DNA of 64,000 nucleotides from Beta vulgaris subsp. vulgaris (GCF_026745355.1 NC_079202.1:45721173-45785172), one strand, 5' to 3'. Positions 48,346 through 60,342 are shown, counted from the stretch's first letter. Numbers and translations: made by a program. Notes: a model not told the origin generated them from the letters alone.

Positions 48346-50140
48346 AAAGATAGATTGATGTATGTTAGAATCATGGTAGAAGCAACTTTGAACCAAGATT
48401 TGCCAGAGCAGATAGAGTTTGAGAATAAAAAAAGGCACTTTTATGACTCAGAGGATGGTATATGAATGGCGTCCTGTACAATGCTCACACTATCAAGGTA
48501 TAGGACATAATGTGTTAGAATGCAAGCAGAAGAAACAAATGGTTCAAACACGGCAGAAATGGGTACCTAAAAAGAAGAAACAAGTAATAGAAGCAGATGG
48601 ATTTCAACAGGTGGCAGGGCCATCTATTCCTATTCAGCACATTCATGTTCCGGTGGTTGTAGAGAATGCTTTTGCTGCCCTGCAAGATGGGGAAGAAACA
48701 CTACATCATAAGGGTGTTGATGAAGGAAGTCATGAAATGGGAATTCATGGTGAGGAGGGGGAGCCTCCTACCATGAATGGATAATATCCTTTCATGGAAT
48801 GTTAGGGGACTAAACAGCAAAAAGAAACAACTTGAGGTGAGGAATTTCATTATTTCTCATAATATTAAAGTTGTTTAGTCTCCTAGAGACTAAGGTTAAA
48901 GCTCCTAAACTGGGAGACTTTTACCTTACTGTTTGTCTAGGGTGGTGTATTACCACTAACAACATGTGGCATGGTAATGGCATAATCATTTTGGGGTGGA
49001 TGTCCACTGTAATGACTGTTAATGTCTTATTTTGTTCCAGTCAGATCATTCATACTGAGATCCAGATAGTAAATGGAGGGAAGAAGTTTTAATGCCCATT
49101 TTGTTATGGATTCAATGAAAGACAAGGAAGAGACAGTATGTGGCAGGATTTGAAAAATCTTAATATTCATGATGTTCCATGGATTTAGGAGATTTAAATT
49201 CCATTATGAATATGAAGGAGGGAATTGGGTAACCAATGACTTCTAGAGCTTCATGATATGCATGAATGCATGAATCATTGTAAACTAACTGAGCTGAAAT
49301 CCTCAGGGCAATTTTATACATGGAATAACAAGCAAGAAGGGGTAACTAGAGTGTTCTATAAACTTGACAGAATGCTAGGAACAGCTGAATGGATTGATGA
49401 ATGGCCCATGACTGAAGTTATCATATACCCTGAAGGGGATTATGATCATTGCCTTCTAATTCTTCAATCATTCCCTGATGAAAACAAGAAGAAACCCTTT
49501 AAGTTCTTCAATATGTGGTGCCATGCCCCCACAATTCTTAGAAGTGGTACAACACAATTGGCAGCAATCTGTGGAGGGTAGCAAAATCTACAAAGTTGTC
49601 ACTAAGCTTAAAAGGCTGAAGAAAGATCTGAAGCAACTGAATATCACTCAGTTTGGTGATGTTTCAATTGTCCACTCTCAGGCTCATCGGCAACTCATTG
49701 AAGCTCAGAAAGTTATGCATAGTAATCCTAGTTGTTTGGTGCTGAGAGATCAGGACAAGGAAGCAAGAACAAGATACAGAGAAGCACATGTGAATTACAC
49801 AAATTTTCTTAGCCAGAAAGCTAAGATTAGATGGCTTACAGAGGGAGATGATAATACCAAGGTGTTTCACCAGAGTATCAAAATGAGAAGGCTTCAGAAC
49901 AGGATCAATACTATAAAAAAAGATGATGGTACTTGGGCTCACTCCTCCACTGAAGTAGTTAGGGCTTCCTGGAATTTTATCATAATCTCCTAGGGAGCAG
50001 CAGTAATACAAGACATGTTGAAGCTACTGTTGTTGCTCAGGGCAAGGGCAAGGTTCTACAATCGACCTATTAGCCTTTTAGTGTACAAGTTATGAAAGGT
50101 ACCACCTTCAACTATGAGAGTGATCAGTGTTTTTCAGCTT
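48346..50140 (+). pseudogene. LINE ORF1 end and ORF2 endonuclease region, plus strand
   Basis: Continuation of the LINE begun at 24650. ORF1: VEATLNQDLPEQIEF, VVYEW-like MVYEWRPVQ, and a zinc knuckle in which the second Cys is replaced by Tyr (CSHYQGIGHNVLEC). It ends with TAA at 48782-48784. ORF2 starts at ATG 48777 in another frame, overlapping ORF1 by 8 bases, with the endonuclease start MDNILSWNVRGLN. Many stops follow. Later blocks are the linker FLSQKAKIRWLTEGDDNTKVFHQ and a final LLGSSSNT. The RT that should follow is absent; similarity fades at about 50100-50140, so the 3' half is missing. Confidence 0.85.
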
Positions 50141-50254
50141 CTCACAGGAGCATGGCTTAATGTATCCATTTTGAAATTATTTAAGATGTGAGATTTCTCA
50201 AACTTTCAACTAATTAGCATTAACAATGATATTTATTTTTATTTTTTCTCCTAA

Positions 50255-50835
50255 GTATAGTTCTGGAGTGTAGGGAATTACAAGAATGGTCTGAGGAGCA
50301 TGGAGAAGCTAATATTGGTTTCATATGTCCAAGTATGATTTTAGCAACCATGATATGCAATCGTCCAGATGTTGTGAGCAACTATATGTCAAGTTCAATG
50401 CAAGCGATGCAATATATGCGTTTCATCTATGTCTGCATTGTATTGAGAAGTATGTTAGTTAAATGAATCTTTATTTTGTTTAATCTTTATGAACTTGTGT
50501 TTATATGGAAGTCACATTTTGTTTCATGCTTCAAGGAACATTGGATTCTCTCTAGAGAGATAGGTCATTAGCTATCAACTTACCGCTGAATACGTAAGTT
50601 CGTTTGACATAGTTTGCTACTACTATAATTCAAATAATTTTCCTTAGGTATACATATGTTGTAAATTCGTTATTTGTAATAAAGTTTGATAATTATAGAA
50701 TTTTTAAAGTATATTAACTAATTAATATATTTCTAGGATTTCCCACCAAGTACCAAGCCATTTTCCTTAGTGGAGATCAGCAAATGCAAAGAACTAATTG
50801 CAGAACACTTTGTATGCGTCGTTGAAGAAACTAGC
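50255..50835 (+). pseudogene. Possible Ulp1-like cysteine protease fragment
   Basis: A spliced-looking reading frame: VLECRELQEWSEEHGEANIGF, then ICPSMILATMICNRPDVV and SNYMSSSMQAMQYMRFIYV from about 50262. After an interruption it has EHWILSRE near 50534 and ISKCKELIAEHFV near 50780. The HWIL motif and the preceding block resemble the C-terminal Ulp1-type peptidase proteins that are abundant in plant genomes and are often carried by MULE and CACTA elements. No complete frame or terminal repeats were found, so this is a low-confidence call. Confidence 0.35.
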
Positions 50836-51287
50836 TAGTTAGTATATGTATTTGTAGGTTGGACAATATTTTGTTGATTGAACTTTGGTTTGTTGCTTGA
50901 TTGCAATATTGGTTGCTTGATTGAGATAAACTAGAACAGGTTTTGTTATTTATGAAAATCTTCCCAACAATTTTTTGGGTTGTCCAAAATACAAAGGAGA
51001 CTCTACTGAATTTTCTGCTCGTAATTATTAATATATGTTCTTTTGGTTTTGATGTTTGACGTTTATTATAAGCAAAAAAAGCTAAAAAAAAAAATACAAA
51101 AGCCTATCATTTGCATCGGACATAGGGCAACATGTGATGCATATGAGCTTCATCTGTATCACACAGTGGCTGATCCAACGTGGGTTCAGTGGGTTCAACT
51201 GAACCCACGCGGATCCTCGAAAGAAACTGACATTAGAGGACAAAGAAACGCAATTATAACAAACAAGCACCAAAGTAATGTAAAGGA

Positions 51288-51390
51288 TGAGAAGTTGGCT
51301 CAGCGGTGTGATTCGCGTTAATGATAATGTTGTTGCATGCAAGGTCGCTGGATCGAATCCAGCAAATACTTTGTTGTATCTTTTTTTTCC
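51288..51390 (+). promoter_or_regulatory. tRNA-like Pol III promoter (A box, B box, T run)
   Basis: A box TGGCTCAGCGGT at 51296-51307 and B box GGATCGAATCC at 51350-51360, each one base off consensus, 54 bases apart. A T run at 51381-51388 could terminate Pol III. It does not fold as a normal tRNA gene as far as I can see, so I call it tRNA-like and not a tRNA. Confidence 0.6.
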
Positions 51391-51623
51391 TTCTTTTTTT
51401 TCTTTCTTTTTTTTCCCTCCTTTTCTTTTTCATTAATTGAACTTATGTTTTTTTCTTAGTTTTATTTTTCTTTTGATCCTCCATTTTCTAGCTTTTCTTT
51501 TTCACAAATAATCCCCTCCCAGCAAGTAGTAATATATTAATAGGAAATTAATCTGGTTTAATTTCCCTTTACTTCGAATTAACTTGCTCAAGCAATCAAT
51601 TATTGATAGCATTAATAATTTAT

Positions 51624-51808
51624 GGAAAATGATATACATAGCCCTTAGGGCTATGTATAAGGTGCTTAAAATGGAAATAAAATATTGAATCAAGCATTTA
51701 TTACCTCAATTGATATGAAAATGTGTCTTGAATTCTTAAATTGTTTCCATTTAAAGAAATGTATTTAATGCTTATATGTAGCCCTAAGGGCTACATATAT
51801 CATTACCC
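51624..51808. mobile_element. Small Mutator-type MITE nested in the hAT MITE
   Basis: 185 bases. Ends are inverted copies over about 40 bases and include the palindromes ACATAGCCCTTAGGGCTATGT and TGTAGCCCTAAGGGCTACA. A perfect 9-base duplication ATAATTTAT flanks it (51615-51623 and 51809-51817), which fits Mutator-type insertion. Confidence 0.85.
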
Positions 51809-52044
51809 ATAATTTATAAGCCAAACTATATTACAAAGACCTTGATTTTGGAGTCGTTAATTATTAGTAGCATTAAAAATTTATTAGTCAACATGTATAA
51901 ATATTATTTAACACCTTTACAGATAAGTATTAACAGTAAAAATTTGTCGCACGCTTCACGTGCATATAAGACTAGTATTTGTTCTATGTTTAAACAAGTT
52001 TGAACCCACGTTGTTCAAAACCTAGATTCGTCACTGGTATCACA

Positions 52045-53239
52045 TGTTGCATATCTGCGACCAGATGACTGATAAGACCATTAATAGGCTTACAACCCGT
52101 TTTTCATATTTTTTTGGATTGGTTAAAAATCCACTTTTTAATACTACTGGACCTGAGTTACCATTTACCAAGGCCTTAACCTAACAAGAAAACCTTCATT
52201 TGATATGTTAAAATTGATTGATACAAGGGTAGTCTCGCTGAAATTTGAGGGTTTGTCTTATTGCCTGATTGCAGGCTGCAGCTGGCCCACCAAATCTAGG
52301 AAAGAAATCTTTCGTCTAAACTACAGGGCCCCTCACTCGATTTCACTTGGACTAAAACATTGTCATTTGTAAAGCTTCCTTGTAGAACTTTCCTGCGTTC
52401 AAAATATTAAGTCAAGGCAAAACAGTTTAAAGTCTTCACCATCATTTGATTACTATGTAATTAAGCTCTGCAGCTCAATTTTCTTTTTGTTGGTAACTCT
52501 TCACCGACAAGCTATTCATATGACTTTGAGAATATCCAAGTATTAATTATTTTTTTTAAAAGTACAAAAAAAAAAATATTAAGATATCTTTTTCTCAAAG
52601 AATGTACAAGTACTATTTGATATATAAGTCTTTAACGATAATTTTGTATTTTCATTTTTGGAGTTCGTCACTATTCTATTTTTTATATTTAGATATTTAG
52701 ATTTAGACATATGTAATTTTTCCATGAGTATGGGGGATTTTTGATGAGTTTGTGATTCTCTTAATATATTGAATATAACTTATATGTATCTTACATCTAT
52801 TGTTCTTTTATCCTAAATATATTGGTAAATAGAACATTATTTGTCCTCAATATTGGTAAATTGAACATTTATCCTAGATTTTGGTGAATATATAGTATAA
52901 ACCTGAACTTTATTATTCTTTTATCCTACATGTTGGTAACTGATAAAAAGAATCAAATCTCATTTCAAGTTGCTTTCAAATCATAATGTTATGCTATGCC
53001 AAAAACGTTGGTAGCAATTCGCTTGAATATAAGTCGCTTCCTCAAATAGTAACCTTTATGAAGCTAAGATATCACCAACTTAAATAGCGATTTTGGGGTT
53101 TCCTAAGAGTAATTGCTTGAATTTGTGCCTGAATTTCTAAGGATAATTTCCTAGCTTGCAAAGCAAAAGCAAAACTAGTCAAAATGGCAGACACAACTTG
53201 TTCGAGTTAAGCATACAACTAGGAACTAACATTATACAA
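52045..53239. other. AT-rich intergenic DNA
   Basis: No gene, RNA gene or bounded element seen. A phrase around 'tattggtaaattgaacattt' recurs loosely near 52830-52870. Confidence 0.6.
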
Positions 53240-53597
53240 TTTTCACCTTTAAAAACCTCATATGTTAATTTCACCTTAAGGACCTAAGTCCACTATTCTG
53301 TTGACTTAACTCACCATTAACCCAAGTTGACTTTTTAATCCAAAAAGAAAGTATAAACTTTCTTTTACAATTTTTTCATGCAAATTTGTAGCCCATATAT
53401 ACATGTTTCCAACTGATAAATTTTGAAATTATCTTTTTCTTTTTTTATTTGCAAAGAGGATATGTATAACCATATTTTTTTATCATTGTTGGTTGAAAAG
53501 TTAACTTGAGCTAATGGTGAGGTTAAGTCAATGGAACAATGAATTTAGGTCCTTCAAGGTAAATAAACATATATAAGGTCCTTAAAAATGAAAAAAT
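53240..53597. mobile_element. MITE with long (about 100-base) inverted repeats
   Basis: The left arm (TTCACCTTTAAAAACCTC..., then AAGGACCTAAG, TTGACTTAACTCACCATTA) is repeated inverted at the right (TAATGGTGAGGTTAAGTCAA, CTTAGGT-like, AAGGTCCTTAAAAATG). The arms are about 80% similar by eye. No clear target duplication was found, so the superfamily is unassigned. Confidence 0.65.
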
Positions 53598-53979
53598 CCA
53601 AAAGATTAATCAGTATATATATGCTTAAATCTGCTTACATGCAAACCTGCATATGTTTTCATATTATATCACCAATTATCCAACAAACATCACCCATCAA
53701 TAAACCAAATTATTTAAACCATAAAACATCCCATATATACATGACACGGTGACACCAACATAATCGCATATTAACCCAGTTCAAAGATTTAAAAAAAAAA
53801 AAAGACGAGGTTCATTATCGACATTATGAAAATTATTAATGTTTGTCAAAGTTTACATTTCAAATTAAAAATTATATATATACGCAAGTTAGCAAGCTAT
53901 ACATGCATAAGCCACCAAAACCACCAATATGTGGGGGAGGTGATGTTGTTGGTGGTGGAGATACATAACTAGGAGACAA

Positions 53980-54781
53980 TGTTATGAGTGTACATCTCAA
54001 GTCTCACATTAGACAGAAGGAGAATTATTTAATTTATAAGATTCCACTTATGTCATTAGTATGAGGCCTTTTGTTAAGGAGCTCAAAAACAAAGTTTGCA
54101 GGCTTAACAAAAAGCGGATAATTTCATATTAATGGTGGAGATTTAGGGGAACTCATGGGCTCAACATATTAGAGCCAATGATTTGGCTAAAAAGAATGTT
54201 CACACAATGGTGGACCGCATTGGTGTCTTGCAAGAGCACACAAATGTAGAGCAGTGTAGCTCAAGGGAGTGGGTGCAAGTCTTTGTTGGTAGTGTATATG
54301 GTGTTTAAAGATGGGTAATTCAGTTTATGCATTGACATACAATTACAAAGTTGGAGTAGGTGCATCCGTGCATGCAACCTGAAAGCATGGAGCAGAAACA
54401 TGTTGGGTGCAAGCATGATGCATAGATTTCTGTGCGGCCTCATGATGGAAACTATGTGCTTGGTGCCTTGTGTGAAAATTATATTGTGGTGATAAGGCGG
54501 TGCTTTCTGCAAGTTGGCGATGGTTCAAGGTGATTAGACTTATTATTATTGAAGGGGGAGGTCTTGAGTGTTATGGTCTACTGTCTGAGGAGAAGATTGT
54601 TGGGTGTATATTCCAAGTCCCACGGAGAGATAAGAAATAGTTGTCTAGGTCTAGTTTATAAGAGTCCACCTATTTTTAAGGCCTTTCTAAAGGAGCTCGA
54701 AAACAAATCTTTGCGGGTTTGGTCCAAATCGTACAATATCATACTAATTGTGGAGTTATAGGTAAATTCATGGAGCCAACA
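53980..54781 (+). mobile_element. TRIM-like miniature LTR element
   Basis: Direct repeats of about 185 bases at 53980-54166 and 54598-54781 both run TGTT...CAACA and share words such as AAGGAGCTC, CAAGTC, TTATAAGA.TCCAC and AATT/AAT.GTGGAG. After the left repeat, TATTAGAGCCA resembles the Met-type PBS TATCAGAGCCA. A purine tract GAAGGGGGAG precedes the right repeat. The interior of about 430 bases is non-coding. The flanking five bases do not match, so the target duplication is lost or the edges are slightly off. Confidence 0.7.
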
Positions 54782-55009
54782 TAGAATGGTATATAATACT
54801 AAGAGTTATAGGCGCTAGAGGAGGGAGGGATGGAGTGGCGTAAGGAAAGCGAAATAAGGTCAAGGTCTAGTAGACTAGTATGTCAGGTGGTGGGGAAGGA
54901 CAGGATTTGTGAATTTGATGTTAGCATAAAATATTAGAATGTGATACATAAACACCAATGTGATACATAAACACCATACTCATCGAGGATATGTCATACA
55001 AAAAATTAT

Positions 55010-55167
55010 ATTGAATAAAAAATTAGTCAAATTTATTGGGAACATGATGATTTTTGAAAACTAAAAACCAAAAATAGGAAACCAGAAAAAGTGGTTTTCA
55101 CTTTTTAGTTGTCAGTTTTCAAAATCATCATGTTCCCAATAAGTTTAACTAATTTTTTATTGAATAT
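55010..55167. repeat. Fold-back repeat with arms of about 70 bases
   Basis: TTGAATAAAAAATTAGTCAA and TATTGGGAACATGATGATTT in the left arm have their complements in the right arm (AAATCATCATGTTCCCAATA, then AACTAATTTTTTATTGAA). The arms are near-perfect around a short loop at about 55085-55095. A direct 20-base duplication (tgatacataaacacca) lies just upstream at 54941-54976. No target duplication was identified. Confidence 0.75.
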
Positions 55168-56932
55168 AGGACATATATCATATGACTTTGAAAATCAAAA
55201 AACCAAAAAAAGAAAACCACAGTAATACTGAAAGGGCCCTTAGTTGGTGGTGTAGTTTATGCAAAATCACTAAATCAATTAGCGACCTTGTTCTAAGAAG
55301 ATCACGGAAATCTTGCAGAACAGACACGGTGTGGTTGATACAATAGGAATGAGAGTTTTTAAATTGACGTAATATATGATTTTAATTCCTTTTTCTATCT
55401 AAATTCAATAAATATTCATCTAAATGATTAGATATATTCATTAGTAAAACAAGATGCATTTTTACGTACTTCCTCCGCTCCAAAAATAATGCAACACTAG
55501 CATCTTTAGAGTCAAACTTAACAAGCTTTGACCACAAATTCCCACCACTATAATAATAATAATAATAGGTCATGTCAATATATAGTTTGAAAATAATTTT
55601 TTTCTGATAATTTTTATTAATACATAATTAAAGAAACTCTTAATATATTTTTCGAGTAAACCTTAGTAACCTTTTTCCTAGGACAAAAATCAGTTGCCAA
55701 CTTGCCATTAATCTTATTTGGACAATTTCACATATCCTGAAACTCGCTAGGGAGTTCGAATGGTGTATGATGGTCAAAATTGCTAGGATGGATGTGAATC
55801 AAGCTCATACGATTGCCAAGCAGTGTGTGGAATCTATGTCTAGTGTTATTTTGTGATTCTTGATTAACTTTTTTTTTTTTGTTTAACTCTGTCAAGTATA
55901 AAACTTCCATCTGAACAAAAGGGTAAAAAGGATAGCATACACCTAGAAGTGTCTATAGACTATAGCACATCAGCATGACAGCATTACTCAGTAAAAGAGT
56001 ATTTTTTTTGAAAACAAAAAAAAAGAACAGGTAACACGAAGAAAGGAAAAGAAAAAGGAAGGTGGCAGGAATTTTTTTAGAAGACAAATACCTAGCATTA
56101 GATACTACACAGAAACTTGTCTTTTTTACTGCGTTAATTTTGAGTTAATATAAACTTTGCTGGATACGAGGTTTAGATGGCCGCAAAGTGCAGGGTGCAT
56201 TTTGGCTTTTCATGCCAGGTTCAAAGCTCCGCTTATATCTAAGAATCACATGCTTAGGCCAAAAAAGGCACTAATACAGTAATACTCCCAAATCTTAATT
56301 GGTAATCCTATTTTATTCTCCATATATAGGCATATAGTACTCCTAATCTCCAAAAACCAAACTGCAAACTCTCACTTTCAGTCTCACCTATCTTTCCCAA
56401 GCTAACATAAATCTACTCCGAATCCAATGCATGATCTCACAAATCTTAATTTATAAATCACAACTAATCTCACCTTCCTTCTCCTATATATGCATAATTA
56501 ATGTAAATCTTTACAAAGCATGTATCACATATATATATGATATGACTGGGAAAATGTATCTAACTGTTAGATTTGGGTTCTGGATTTAATTAATATGGAA
56601 GACGAATGTAATCACAATTAGGCAATTGATCACAAATCTAGAAAGCAAATTATAACGTCGTTAACGTTTTGATTCGCCTTAAGAGAATCACAAAAAAAAA
56701 TAGTTTTAAGGTTATAAGTTCAATTATGCAAAAATCCAAAAATATATAAGAGAATTCAATAAATATTTGATAAAAATAAGATTCGTTCAATTAAGTAAAA
56801 GTCGGGTGAAAAGAACAGGGTCTAACTTGTATTGATATTTGCGTCTTGTAGTAACAAATCAATAACATTAGTGGTCTAATTATTATTTTCCATTAAGGTA
56901 TAGTGAATGACGTGATTAGTGTCTATTATATA
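55168..56932. other. AT-rich intergenic DNA
   Basis: No gene supported. A left half of a Stowaway-type terminus (TACTTCCTCCGCTCC near 55468) is present without a clear right end. An (ATA)n microsatellite lies at about 55551-55568. Confidence 0.55.
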
Positions 56933-57146
56933 TTCCCTCCATTTACGCACGATGTCCGAGGTCAAACTACGACCGTTAATTGTTCTCGATATATGTTGAT
57001 AGAAAATTTTAAAAAAAATATTATTATAGTATTTTTCAATACGAATTCAATTGTGTAATTATTATTTATCATATTATGAGAGATATTTGTGGTCAAAGTA
57101 AATTTTTCGTAAAACGTGAATGCCTTATATTTTGAAACGGGTGGAG
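56933..57146. mobile_element. Stowaway-like MITE
   Basis: Left end TTCCCTCCATTTACG and right end GAAACGGGTGGAG are inverted relatives of the Stowaway terminus, with TA dinucleotides on both sides. 214 bases, non-coding. Confidence 0.6.
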
Positions 57147-58311
57147 TATTATAGAATATGTATGTGCAAGTTTTTGCGCAAGACCTAAAATGTGAAAGGA
57201 CTCTAGTTTGTTATTTTTATTAGAAAAAAAATTCATACAGATCCAACCCAAGTCATCATTATAATGGGAGAAAATGAAGTATATATCGACTCTGTTTGGC
57301 AATACTAGATGAAAATAAAGTAAAACTGATAACTTAGCTGAATCTTATAAGATAAAGCTGAAACTGATAAGGTGTTGGAACTAATAAGGTAACTGATTAG
57401 TTCAACTGTTTGGCGAGATTAGTTGATTAAGTTGATAAATTATTTTGGCAAAATTAGTTGTTGTCAAATTTTTGGAAAGATTTTCCAAAATTTCAATCAC
57501 CTGAAATTAAAAAGGTGTAATTTTTAACTTATCATTTAAGCCATTTTAACCACCTGAAATTTTTATTTTAGGTGCTCCCAAACACTGCTGATCATTTCAC
57601 CACCTAAATTATGTTAGCACCTTATTATTTAAGGTAGCTAAAATGCTTTCCCCAAATAAAGCCAAGCATCAATCAAAAATGTAAATCAGATTGTTGGACC
57701 AATTATGTCTGCAAGTGGGTATATATGATCAGCGATCTTGTTAACTTCTCTAAACATGTTTGGTATGGGCTCTTTAGTTTTTAATATGAATATGAATATC
57801 AGTTTTAACATTAATGATCATATATTCATATCATGAACTCATGAAGGGTTTAACCATGGTGTAGAAATCCGTTACCCTGCAGCGTGATTACATGAGCAAG
57901 GGAAGAAGGATTGGGGGGATGTGTCGGAGCTTGGGGAGATATAAATTATGAATGATGAATGAAGGGCGTGGGAGGTGGGACATGTATGGAGTATGGACCA
58001 TGGCAAAAACGCGTAATTGACTCACCACATTTATCTCCTTCTGCTTTTAGTCACGTACACTTTATAGGTTTAGGGACTTTCGACCCCACCATAATTAAGT
58101 CCATAACCAACCTCAATATTCGCTTCCTTCCCTTAGACTATGTTCGCTTCACTTGGAGACTGAAGAAGGTGTTTTTATCTGAATTTAGTAACGTCTCATG
58201 TGGTTTGGTACTTTGATCTACTTCAATCTTATCTAGTTTATCAACAAGTTATGACTGGATCGAGTTTTACAATAATTTATTATGAATTCAAATTGACTAT
58301 ATTATATAATA
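57147..58311. other. AT-rich intergenic DNA
   Basis: No gene supported. 57295-57660 starts with CTCTGTTTGGCAA and ends near a weak inverse (AAGCCAAGCA). It repeats words such as aactgataaggt and may be another old MITE, but its edges cannot be fixed. Confidence 0.5.
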
Positions 58312-58686
58312 CTCCCTCCGTCCCATAATATAAATCCTGATTCTGTTTTTACACGGGAATTAAGGTTAAACGGAATTTTGTTTTATTTGAATAAAAAAAA
58401 ATTATTTTTATTGAGAAACACTTACATTGTTTTTTTCTTTTTAACAAAAAATTAAAATTGTCATTTAATGTTGCATGATTTAATGTGTAGAGGAGTTCAA
58501 TGAAGTAAAGATTTCATTTTGTCTTAATAATGGTGCATTGGAAGCTGAAATTATGATGACATTTTGGGAATTAAACTATTTTTATGAGGGTATTTTGGAC
58601 ATAATTATTGATTGAAAATAGAAATAAGACTTATATTTTGGGACACCTTATAAGGAAACAGGACTTATATTATGGGACGGAGGGAG
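58312..58686. mobile_element. Stowaway MITE
   Basis: 375 bases with matching termini CTCCCTCCGTCCCATAATAT / ATATTATGGGACGGAGGGAG, TA on both sides. The inner words AAATCCTG / CAGGACTT extend the inverted repeat to about 28 bases. Confidence 0.93.
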
Positions 58687-59421
58687 TAAGTGGTTATAAC
58701 TTATAACCTAGGTTATTCTGACTGTTTATTTCACTTTAAATGTCTGTGTCGGATCTTCAACACTTGGGCGTGGGTGAGATACTTGGACACTTCGTTTTGG
58801 GCCAAAAAAATCGAAAAAGTTCCAAAAAATATGTCAAACACTTGGACACGTACACATGTCAGACACGGGTACCCGAGTCCGAGTAACATAAATTGTAACC
58901 AAAACACTGATTATTTCATGCTAAAATTGACTATATATATATCATCGAAATACTGACTATGTAATAGATGATTATATCATATAAAAAGTGACTACATCAA
59001 ATAAAAATTAAGTTGCTAAACGATTTCCTAATTTTCCCTAGTAGCGCTTTAAATACACCAGAAATACATACATGACTCCACCTCCGTGTATTCATACTCC
59101 TATTCCCTAGGATCCCTACCTTTGTCATTCCCTCCTCACCTCTTCCATCTCCCACTCTCACACTACCTTTCCCACTCTCACTATCTCTCATCACTTTTTC
59201 CACCATTGAAGGGAGCTTATAATGACTAAGAAAAAAATAGGGCGGCAAATAACAAAAAGAAATAAAAACTGACTGATATCATATGATACCTGGTGCACCA
59301 TAAGACTAATATCATATGATACCTGGTGCACCATAAGTTATTATGCAGCGGGTCCGTTTTATTTTTTTTAATGATCTGAATTTTGTAATCTTGTTTAATT
59401 TTTTACTCTTTAAACTTAGTA
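58687..59421. other. Intergenic DNA with a 33-base tandem duplication
   Basis: No gene supported. 59275-59304 and 59308-59337 are copies of a 30-base phrase with the core ATCATATGATACCTGGTGCA, period 33, one difference. The 58740-58880 stretch (acacttggacacg, gacacgggtacccgagtccg) looks like a repeat remnant but is unassigned. Confidence 0.55.
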
Positions 59422-59618
59422 CTCCCTCTGTTCCCTATTGTTCTTAGTTTGACTTACACAATGTCAATGCACATCTTCGCTATCAATATATATATATATA
59501 TATATGCTTATCGAGACGAATGATTTTTTTTTCTTATATATTAAAAAAATATAAAATATTTTATGTAATTCTAAATAGTGTCAAGATTCAAGTAGGAACA
59601 TCAAAGGAACGAAGTGAG
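59422..59618. mobile_element. Diverged Stowaway-like MITE
   Basis: Left CTCCCTCTGTTCCCTATTG, right AAAGGAACGAAGTGAG, TA on both sides; 197 bases with an (AT)n run inside. It directly abuts the start of LINE similarity. Confidence 0.6.
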
Positions 59619-60086
59619 TATTGGTATTGGATATGCTTTGGTGGAAACTTTAATCCAAAGCAACTTGAAAGCTTTTCCTTCTTTCATTTGCTTTTCTTCT
59701 CTCTTACCTCGGATATTGCCTATTCAATTGACACTCAAAATCGTCAATTTTTGTAGAGCCAACATAAACAAAAGAATGCTACCCCCTTATTACATGGATG
59801 AAATCTGTCAATCGAAGTATTAATGAGGCTTGGGATTACCCCTTAGTAAAGATTTTGTTGCAAAATTAGTATGGAAAATCTTGACGGATAAAAATAATCT
59901 ATATATAGGTCAGTGGCGGATCCAGGAATTGGGCCACGTGAGTTTAGAATAATTTTAATATAAATTCCAAATTAAACTTTTCTGTTTGAAATTGCAATTT
60001 TCTAAAGAAAAGAAAAAAAAAACTTTCAACAATTGTACTTAGCAAGGCTTTCATTCTTAATTACATCATACAGAAAAAGTATGATA

Positions 60087-60342
60087 CTCCCTCCGTCCCA
60101 AAATATAGTTCACATTTCTATTTTGGGAGTCAAATTTTAAAAAATTTGACCAAATATTCTTACTAATGTATACAAAAAAACATATTCATGAGAGGTCTTG
60201 TTAGATTCGTCTCAATGTATAAATTCGTAATATCAACTTTTTATATTTTTTACTAATAAGAAATAGAAGATATCGTAGGTCAAATGTACGTCTTGGAGAC
60301 TGTGCACAATGAAATGGGAACTATATTTTGGGACGGAGGGAG
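60087..60342. mobile_element. Stowaway MITE nested in the hAT MITE
   Basis: 256 bases, CTCCCTCCGTCCCAAAATAT / ATATTTTGGGACGGAGGGAG, TA on both sides (60085-60086 and 60343-60344). Confidence 0.93.

Larger units (their letters stand above)
51164..52036. mobile_element. hAT-type MITE with internal tRNA-like module, copy 1
   Basis: 873 bases with termini CAGTGGCTGATCCAACG / CTAGATTCGTCACTG and a perfect 8-base duplication GTATCACA (51156-51163 and 52037-52044). It shares its first 60 bases with the minus-strand reading of 59911-60747. It contains a tRNA-like stretch at 51288-51390 and a nested Mutator-type MITE at 51624-51808. Confidence 0.92.

Noticed and set aside
17866..50140. Minus-strand LINE (RT to tail) next to plus-strand LINE (ORF1 to linker) as one twin-primed, 5'-inverted insertion
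   Set aside because: The two pieces overlap in the endonuclease-RT linker and the overlapping protein segments are clearly different, so they come from different LINE families.
51288..51372. Genuine tRNA gene
   Set aside because: A and B boxes are imperfect, the acceptor stem does not pair by eye, and the stretch lies inside a MITE in both copies.
54261..54528. Minus-strand ORFs inside 54261-54528
   Set aside because: They lie in the short non-coding interior of the TRIM-like element and show no family resemblance.
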